This document shows, piece after piece, positions 34,303 through 39,028 of a DNA stretch of 39,028 bases (position 1 is its first letter; every line of letters begins with the position of its first letter). The stretch is taken from positions 1 to 39,028 of the forward strand of contig JBOFSQ010000031.1 of assembly GCA_051651625.1 (NCBI GenBank), in the 5' to 3' direction. Source of the DNA: JBOFSQ01 sp051651625 (GTDB lineage Bacteria; Planctomycetota; Planctomycetia; Pirellulales; Thermoguttaceae). The notes beneath the pieces are model-generated. The model did not search any database. It saw only the letters and a program-made list of their open reading frames with translations, and had not been told where the DNA came from. A program made the translations under genes and the position numbers.

Positions 34303-34373
34303 AGCGAGGCAGCCTCTTGCCGAACGTGCGAAGCGGGCGTAAAATCAACAAAAGTTTTGAGGAGTTACAACAA

Positions 34374-35627
34374 ATGCCAATGACATCCCGCGAACGTATA
34401 ATCTGTGCGCTAAATCACAAACAACCCGATGCCGTTCCGCTCGACCTCGGTGCGCACCGTTCCAGCGGAATGATGGTGCAGGCGTATGTCAAACTGCGCC
34501 GCCATTTGAATCTGCCGGTGCGCGATGTCTATCTCTACGACATCATCCAACAACTCGCTCTCATCGACGACGACGTTCTCGACCGCTTCGGCGTTGACGT
34601 AATCGACGTTGGTCACGACTACATCAAAAATCCAGAATACTGGCAAGACTTCACGATGCACGACGGTACGCGGTGCAAAATCCCCAGTTTTTTTAGCATC
34701 GAACCGACAAACGATGGATATGTCGCACGCGGCGACGAAGGGCAAATCATCTGCATTCAAAAGAAAGACTGTCTCTACTTCGAGCAAACGTGTTTTCCAC
34801 TCGCCAATACTGTTGGCAAAGAGATCGACGAAGACGAAACGTTCGCGCAGCTGCCGTATCATCTCAATCAGATTATGTGGTGCAAACTTGGAACGCCGCC
34901 CGCGCCCGCCGGTTTCGACGACGCTGGAATCAAGATTCGCCGCGAAAGTGCAAAGGCGTTGCGGGCGAGTACCGACCGTGCAATCTATGGAACGTTCGGC
35001 GGTAACTTGCTCGAAATCGGCGAGTACGCATTTCGGATCGACGGTTTTCTCCACGAGCTTGCGGCGGCACCGTCGCGGGCGCACAAATTTCTCGACCGCC
35101 TTCTCGAAATGCACCTCGAAAATCTCAACCGTTATCTCGACGCGGTTGGCGACGAGATCGACATCATCGGTTTTGGTGACGACTTCGGGATGCAGACCGG
35201 TCCGCAAATTTCGCCGAAGATGTACCGCACGTTTTTTCAGCCGCGTCAAAAAGAGATGTGGGACTGCGTGAAGCGTCGCAAACCACATCTCAAAATAGTG
35301 ATGCACTGCTGCGGCGGCGTCTATCCGCTGCTGCGTGGTTTCATCGAAGCGGGACTCGATGGAATAAATCCGGTGCAGTTCACCTGCAAAGATATGGAGC
35401 TTGAGCGGCTCAAACGTGAGTTCGGCAGCGACCTGACGTTCTGGGGCGGCGGCTGCGACACGCGACACTTCTTGCCGCGCGGCACGCCGAGCGAAATACG
35501 CGACCACGTTCGCAGCAACATCGAAACGATGTCTGCGGGCGGCGGGTTTGTGTTTCAGCAAGTTCACAATATAATGGCAGACGTTCCGCCAGAAAACATC
35601 GTCGCAATGCTCGACGCCGTGCGATGA
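34374..35627 (+). CDS. Uroporphyrinogen decarboxylase-family protein
   Basis: The product has 417 residues from ATG 34374, with GAGGAG at 34359-34364; the ATG at 34299 is less likely. The N-terminus MTSRERIICALNHKQPDAVPLDLG and the late HCCGGVYPLLRGFIEAGLDGINPVQ segment are the UROD-fold signature. Planctomycetes have many such genes that are not haem enzymes; relatives (MtaA/CmuA) move methyl groups from corrinoid to thiol. Nothing nearby supports haem synthesis. The conserved HCC may bind zinc. Function is uncertain, with a methyltransferase or sugar-related role possible. Confidence 0.85.
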   Translation: MPMTSRERIICALNHKQPDAVPLDLGAHRSSGMMVQAYVKLRRHLNLPVRDVYLYDIIQQLALIDDDVLDRFGVDVIDVGHDYIKNPEYWQDFTMHDGTRCKIPSFFSIEPTNDGYVARGDEGQIICIQKKDCLYFEQTCFPLANTVGKEIDEDETFAQLPYHLNQIMWCKLGTPPAPAGFDDAGIKIRRESAKALRASTDRAIYGTFGGNLLEIGEYAFRIDGFLHELAAAPSRAHKFLDRLLEMHLENLNRYLDAVGDEIDIIGFGDDFGMQTGPQISPKMYRTFFQPRQKEMWDCVKRRKPHLKIVMHCCGGVYPLLRGFIEAGLDGINPVQFTCKDMELERLKREFGSDLTFWGGGCDTRHFLPRGTPSEIRDHVRSNIETMSAGGGFVFQQVHNIMADVPPENIVAMLDAVR

Positions 35628-35648
35628 ATCGGAGCCGGAAGTAGTTCG

Positions 35649-35777
35649 CGGTTCGGCATAGCCGAACCCTCCAGATGGGCGTTTGAAAGGTTCGGCATAG
35701 CCGAACCCTCCAGTAGGCGTTTGGAGGGTTCGGCTATGCCGAACCGCTGTGCGGGTGCACGTTGCCGAACAGGTCTA
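35649..35777. repeat. MITE-like palindromic element, copy E
   Basis: It has GGTTCGGCATAGCCGAACC twice in one direction and once reversed, and the right terminal arm GTTGCCGAACAGGTCTA. The left terminal arm is lost. It fills the gap between the UROD-family gene and the adaptor gene. Confidence 0.8.
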
Positions 35778-35823
35778 TTGTGTGAACGGTTACAACAGAT
35801 TCACCACAACTCACAAACCAACA

Positions 35824-37089
35824 ATGCGAACACTTCTTCTTTGCGTAACCGTTTTGATTCTGTTTTGCGGCTGCAAGAAAACTGTGTCGGAGTCGCCGCC
35901 GGAGTTGCCGCTTGTTGTCGTTGAGTCGGTACAGGTGCGGGACGTGCCGGTGTATGTTTACGCGAGCGGCGTTGCCGAGCCGCGAGAGACGGTGCGGATT
36001 CCGGCGCGGGTCGATGGCGTTTTGCAAGAAGTGCTCTATTCGCCGGGTGAATACGTCGCGGCGAGCGAACCGCTCTTCGTCATCGAGCCGACACAATACC
36101 AAATGGAAACCCAAATCGCAGAGGCCGATCTCGACGCCGCCAAGGCACAACTCGCTCTCTGCGAAGCCAATCTCGCACGCAGTCAGTCGCTGCTCGACAA
36201 GAACGCAATCTCCGGCGAGGAATGGCAGACAAGCGCGGCAAACAAAAACCAAGCCGCCGCCGAAGTCACACGCCGCGAAGCGTTACTCACCGATGCGAAA
36301 CTCAAACTCGGTTACACGCAAGTTCGCAGTCCGATTCGCGGAAAGACCGACCGCAACACCGTTGACGTTGGAAACTTCGTCGGCCCGACTACAGCCAATC
36401 CTGTTCTCACGACGGTTGTTGGCGTCAATCCGATCTACATTACGTTCGCCGTCAGCGACGCCGACTATCCAAAGATTCGTGATACCGCGCCGAACGATTT
36501 ACAGCGGCAAGATCGCGATGCAATTATCGAAAAAATTCGTCAAGGTTGGTCAACGGCTCACACCGGCGACGCCGTTCCCGAAGTCGCACCGCTCCCTGAT
36601 GCGAATGCAACGACTCGTCCTGCTGGCGGCGGTGCGAGCTGGGACTTCCCGACAATGACGCTCTTCTTCGAGATGGGGATCATCGAAGGAACCGCGCAGC
36701 CGACCGACCGTTATCCGTGGCGCGGACTTGTTGAACTCTCCGCGAACAAAATCAGTCAAACGACCGGAACGATCACGCATCGCGGCGTCATACCGAATGA
36801 AGACCACGCCATTGTTCCGGGGCAGGTTTGCCGCGTGCGTGTTCCGGTGACGCCGCTCAAAAATGCGATTCTCATCAAACAGGAAGCGGTCTGCCAAGAC
36901 TTTAATCGTGACTACGTTTACGTTGTCGATGACAACAATATCGCCAGCAAGCGAAGAATCGAAACCGGACTCCACCAAGAAGACGGAACGGTTGTCGTGA
37001 CGAAAGGCCTCGAACCACACGACCGATACGTCGTTCAAGGGACGCAGCGAGTCACAGGCGGCGGCAAGATTCGCGTGCAAACGCCGTAA
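35824..37089 (+). CDS. RND-type periplasmic adaptor (membrane fusion protein)
   Basis: The product has 421 residues from ATG 35824; the frame upstream lies in the repeat. A signal ending LILFCGC17 suggests a lipid-anchored Cys. The mature protein has the adaptor plan: VRIPARVDGVLQEVLYSPGEYVAASEPLF lipoyl/barrel entry, a coiled-coil hairpin (about 90-150: ADLDAAKAQLALCEANLARSQ), then LGYTQVRSPIRGKTDRNTVDVGNFVG and beta-barrel strands with RVPVTPLKNAILIKQEAV. Such proteins link an inner-membrane RND pump to an outer-membrane channel. Neither pump nor channel gene is in the window, and the sulfatase starts 44 bases downstream. It could be an orphan. Confidence 0.85.
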   Translation: MRTLLLCVTVLILFCGCKKTVSESPPELPLVVVESVQVRDVPVYVYASGVAEPRETVRIPARVDGVLQEVLYSPGEYVAASEPLFVIEPTQYQMETQIAEADLDAAKAQLALCEANLARSQSLLDKNAISGEEWQTSAANKNQAAAEVTRREALLTDAKLKLGYTQVRSPIRGKTDRNTVDVGNFVGPTTANPVLTTVVGVNPIYITFAVSDADYPKIRDTAPNDLQRQDRDAIIEKIRQGWSTAHTGDAVPEVAPLPDANATTRPAGGGASWDFPTMTLFFEMGIIEGTAQPTDRYPWRGLVELSANKISQTTGTITHRGVIPNEDHAIVPGQVCRVRVPVTPLKNAILIKQEAVCQDFNRDYVYVVDDNNIASKRRIETGLHQEDGTVVVTKGLEPHDRYVVQGTQRVTGGGKIRVQTP

Positions 37090-37133
37090 CACAAAACGAT
37101 TCGTGAACGCTTACCGAAAGGAGAACATTTTCA

Positions 37134-38735
37134 ATGTCGTTTCGATTTTGGTTTTGTCTCGTTGTGATGATGAGTTGTTGCGTAGTGTCTGCGGCGACAA
37201 CAGTCGAAAAATACCCGAACGTCTGTCTCATCGTCGTTGACGACATGGGTTTTTCTGACCTCGGCTGTTATGGCGGCGAGATCGAAACGCCCAACATCGA
37301 CGCACTCGCAGCGGGCGGCATTCGGTTCACGCAGTTCTACAACACGGCGCGATGCTGGTCAACGCGGTGTGCGCTGATGACCGGATATTATCCGCAGCAA
37401 ATTCGGATGGACCCCGTGAAACCGCCGTGGCCGTCGTGGGTGACGACGCTCCCGCACTTTCTCGCTCCGCACGGTTACAAATGTTATCACAGCGGAAAGT
37501 GGCACGTCCCCGGCGCGCCGAAAGTTTGCGGCGATGGCGGATTCGACGAGTCATACTGTCTCGAAGATCACAACAATCACTTCACGCCACAACAACACCG
37601 TCGGAACGATGAGCCGCTTCCGCCTGTTTCGCGCGACAGTGACGACTATTATTCGACGACGTTTATCGCCGAGCAGACGATTGATCAACTTCGCCGTCAT
37701 AACGCCGAGACGCCGGAGCGTCCGTTCTTTGCGTTTACGGCGTTCACCGCGCCGCACTTCCCGATACAGGCTCCCGCCGAAGTTGTCGCCAAATACTTGC
37801 CGCGTTACGTCGCTGGTTGGGACGTTCTGCGGGAAGCGCGTCACGAGCGGATGCGCAAAATGGGGATCGTAAACTGCGAACTCTCGCCGCGTGAAGAGTC
37901 GCTCGGCCCGCCGTATCGGTTTGAGAACGTCCCGCGCGACCTCGGCGACGGCGAGATTCTCTCGCCAGTTGCGTGGAACACGCTCACCGAAACGCAGCAA
38001 GATTTTCAGGCAACGAAGATGGCGATTCACGCTGCGATGGTTGATGTTGTTGACCGCGAAGTCGGTCGCATCGTCGAACAGCTTCGTGCGATGAACGTAC
38101 TCGACAACACGCTGATACTGTTTCTCTCCGACAACGGTGCGTCGGCGGAGACGATGATTCGCGGCGATGGTCACAACCGCGACGCCGAACTCGGTTCGCG
38201 TGAGACGTTTCTGTGCCTCGGTCCGGGCGGTTCGACGCTCAGCAACACACCGTTACGGCGTCACAAAGTTTGGACGCACGAAGGCGGAATCTCGACGCCG
38301 CTCGTCGCTAACTGGCCGAAACAGATTCCAATCGCGGCGCGCGGCGGGCTCAATGCAACTCCATCGCACGTCATCGACGTTGTGCCGACGATTGTCGATC
38401 TCGTTGACCGCGCAGCGTTGTCGTCAGAAAAGTCGGCGACGGAAAAACCGAGCGTTGCGTGGTCGGGGCGTTCACTTGCACCGATTTTGGTCGGCGAAAA
38501 AGAAGATGTCGCGCGTGACTTTCTATACTTCAGTCACGAAGGGAACAAGGCGATTCGTTGCGGCGACTTCAAGGCGGTGCTGACGGCGAAAAACCGCAGC
38601 GGCGACGCCATTTGGCGTCTCTACGATCTCGCAACCGACCGGTGCGAACAACACGACCTCTCCGCGACGTTCCCCGAAAAACTCACCGAGATGACAAAAC
38701 TCTGGGAAGAGACCGACAACAAGTTTCGAGAATAG
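37134..38735 (+). CDS. Secreted sulfatase (S1 family)
   Basis: The product has 533 residues from ATG 37134 with AAAGGAG upstream. A signal peptide covers residues 1-21 (SCCVVSA end). Metal-binding VVDDMGFSDLG is at 34-44 and the nucleophile motif is C74-W75-S76-T77-R78, a complete C-x-S-x-R with later FLSDNGAS and GGISTPLVANW. It is predicted to be matured by FGE and to hydrolyse sulfate esters outside the cytoplasm. It is longer than the 5773 sulfatase and has a different active-site signature, so the two probably act on different linkages. The TAG stop overlaps a repeat element. It is preceded by the orphan adaptor gene. Confidence 0.92.
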   Translation: MSFRFWFCLVVMMSCCVVSAATTVEKYPNVCLIVVDDMGFSDLGCYGGEIETPNIDALAAGGIRFTQFYNTARCWSTRCALMTGYYPQQIRMDPVKPPWPSWVTTLPHFLAPHGYKCYHSGKWHVPGAPKVCGDGGFDESYCLEDHNNHFTPQQHRRNDEPLPPVSRDSDDYYSTTFIAEQTIDQLRRHNAETPERPFFAFTAFTAPHFPIQAPAEVVAKYLPRYVAGWDVLREARHERMRKMGIVNCELSPREESLGPPYRFENVPRDLGDGEILSPVAWNTLTETQQDFQATKMAIHAAMVDVVDREVGRIVEQLRAMNVLDNTLILFLSDNGASAETMIRGDGHNRDAELGSRETFLCLGPGGSTLSNTPLRRHKVWTHEGGISTPLVANWPKQIPIAARGGLNATPSHVIDVVPTIVDLVDRAALSSEKSATEKPSVAWSGRSLAPILVGEKEDVARDFLYFSHEGNKAIRCGDFKAVLTAKNRSGDAIWRLYDLATDRCEQHDLSATFPEKLTEMTKLWEETDNKFRE

Positions 38736-38833
38736 ACCTGTTCGGAAACTTATACCCCCACTGCGGTTCGGCATAGCCGAACCCTCCAAAGGCCTGCGGC
38801 ATTGATAACTGGCGGGTTCGGCTATGCCGAACC
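38733..38833. repeat. MITE-like palindromic element, copy F
   Basis: The left end TAGACCTGTTCGGAAAC starts in the sulfatase stop codon. Then come ACTTATACCCCCACTGCGG and the two opposed hairpins. The right terminal arm is missing after GCCGAACC. Confidence 0.83.
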
Positions 38834-38901
38834 TAAACTACTTGTGTACATCTCCACTTTCCCCCTTGACGTTGGTGGCGACGTCTGTTATTATTTCGCG
38901 C

Positions 38902-38919
38902 GGACGGACGAGTCCGTCC
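38902..38919. repeat. Perfect GGACGGAC/GTCCGTCC palindrome
   Basis: GGACGGAC, a two-base GA centre, and GTCCGTCC. It lies between MITE copies F and G, in a gap without a gene. Confidence 0.7.
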
Positions 38920-38942
38920 TGTCGATTTGGAGATTGCAATAG

Positions 38943-39028
38943 CAGACCTGCTTGGAAACTTGCACCCACACAGCGGTTCGGCATAGCCGAACCCTCCACG
39001 CCTGCGGCGTATGACAACTGGAGGGTTC
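38943..39028. repeat. MITE-like palindromic element, copy G (cut by window edge)
   Basis: The left end CAGACCTGCTTGGAAAC and the left hairpin are present, then CCTCCACGCCTGCGGCGTATG, as in copy B. The right half runs past the end of the window. Confidence 0.8.

Noticed and set aside
34410..35567. 385-codon frame on the minus strand
   Set aside because: It lies opposite the UROD-family gene, which has a ribosome site and family motifs. The antisense translation is low in recognisable structure.
4302..39028. Repeated hairpins as a possible CRISPR array
   Set aside because: The copies are kilobases apart, inverted relative to each other and have no regular spacers or cas genes.

Overview
The window looks like a chromosomal segment of a planctomycete, probably of the Pirellulales type. 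The evidence is two DUF1559 prepilin-like proteins with the H-X9-DG end, a DUF1598 protein, secreted sulfatases, a Tat-exported Gfo/Idh/MocA oxidoreductase, a DUF6807 (PmoA-like) protein, an APS kinase with an internal insertion, and a GlmU-like protein of the alternative bacterial type. No rRNA or tRNA gene was found. Assignments rest on motif recognition by eye, not on database searches.

Bases 1-4300 form a mobile, visibly AT-rich island. It holds the end of an IS630-type transposase, a 5'-truncated nuclease-like gene, a GC-rich structured stretch, a HIT-domain gene, a membrane-anchored phosphoribosyltransferase-like gene, a terminator, a decayed tyrosine integrase and a decayed IS5-type element with perfect 13-bp ends. 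The HIT plus phosphoribosyltransferase pair is the best candidate for an undescribed two-gene system.

Bases 4300-16300 look like an accessory catabolic region: a XylR-like AraC regulator, a sulfatase, an FAD oxidoreductase, a GH76 remnant, an Rpn-type nuclease, a secreted beta-propeller protein, a DUF6807 protein and a Gfo/Idh/MocA enzyme. Next comes a probable three-gene operon (18248 down to 15048): prepilin-like, lipoprotein, prepilin-like. The first of these genes is out of frame at a run of 12 G. A second XylR-like regulator and an FGGY sugar kinase follow (18774-21773).

Bases 21800-25100 hold a glycosyltransferase and a DUF1598 protein between two inverted copies of a ~170-bp repeat. 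Bases 25100-31430 are more housekeeping in character: dnaX, a PP2C/RsbU phosphatase with HAMP, a GlmU-like enzyme and cysC. Bases 32100-38740 carry a hypothetical protein with a DxD motif, a five-helix membrane protein, a uroporphyrinogen-decarboxylase-family protein, a periplasmic adaptor (MFP) without a pump, and a second sulfatase.

At least four families of dispersed palindromic repeats occupy nearly every larger intergenic gap. The most abundant is a ~140-bp MITE-like element built on the hairpin GGTTCGGCATAGCCGAACC with ends TAGACCTGTTCGGAAAC. Its first bases supply the TAG stop codon of two intact genes and one remnant.
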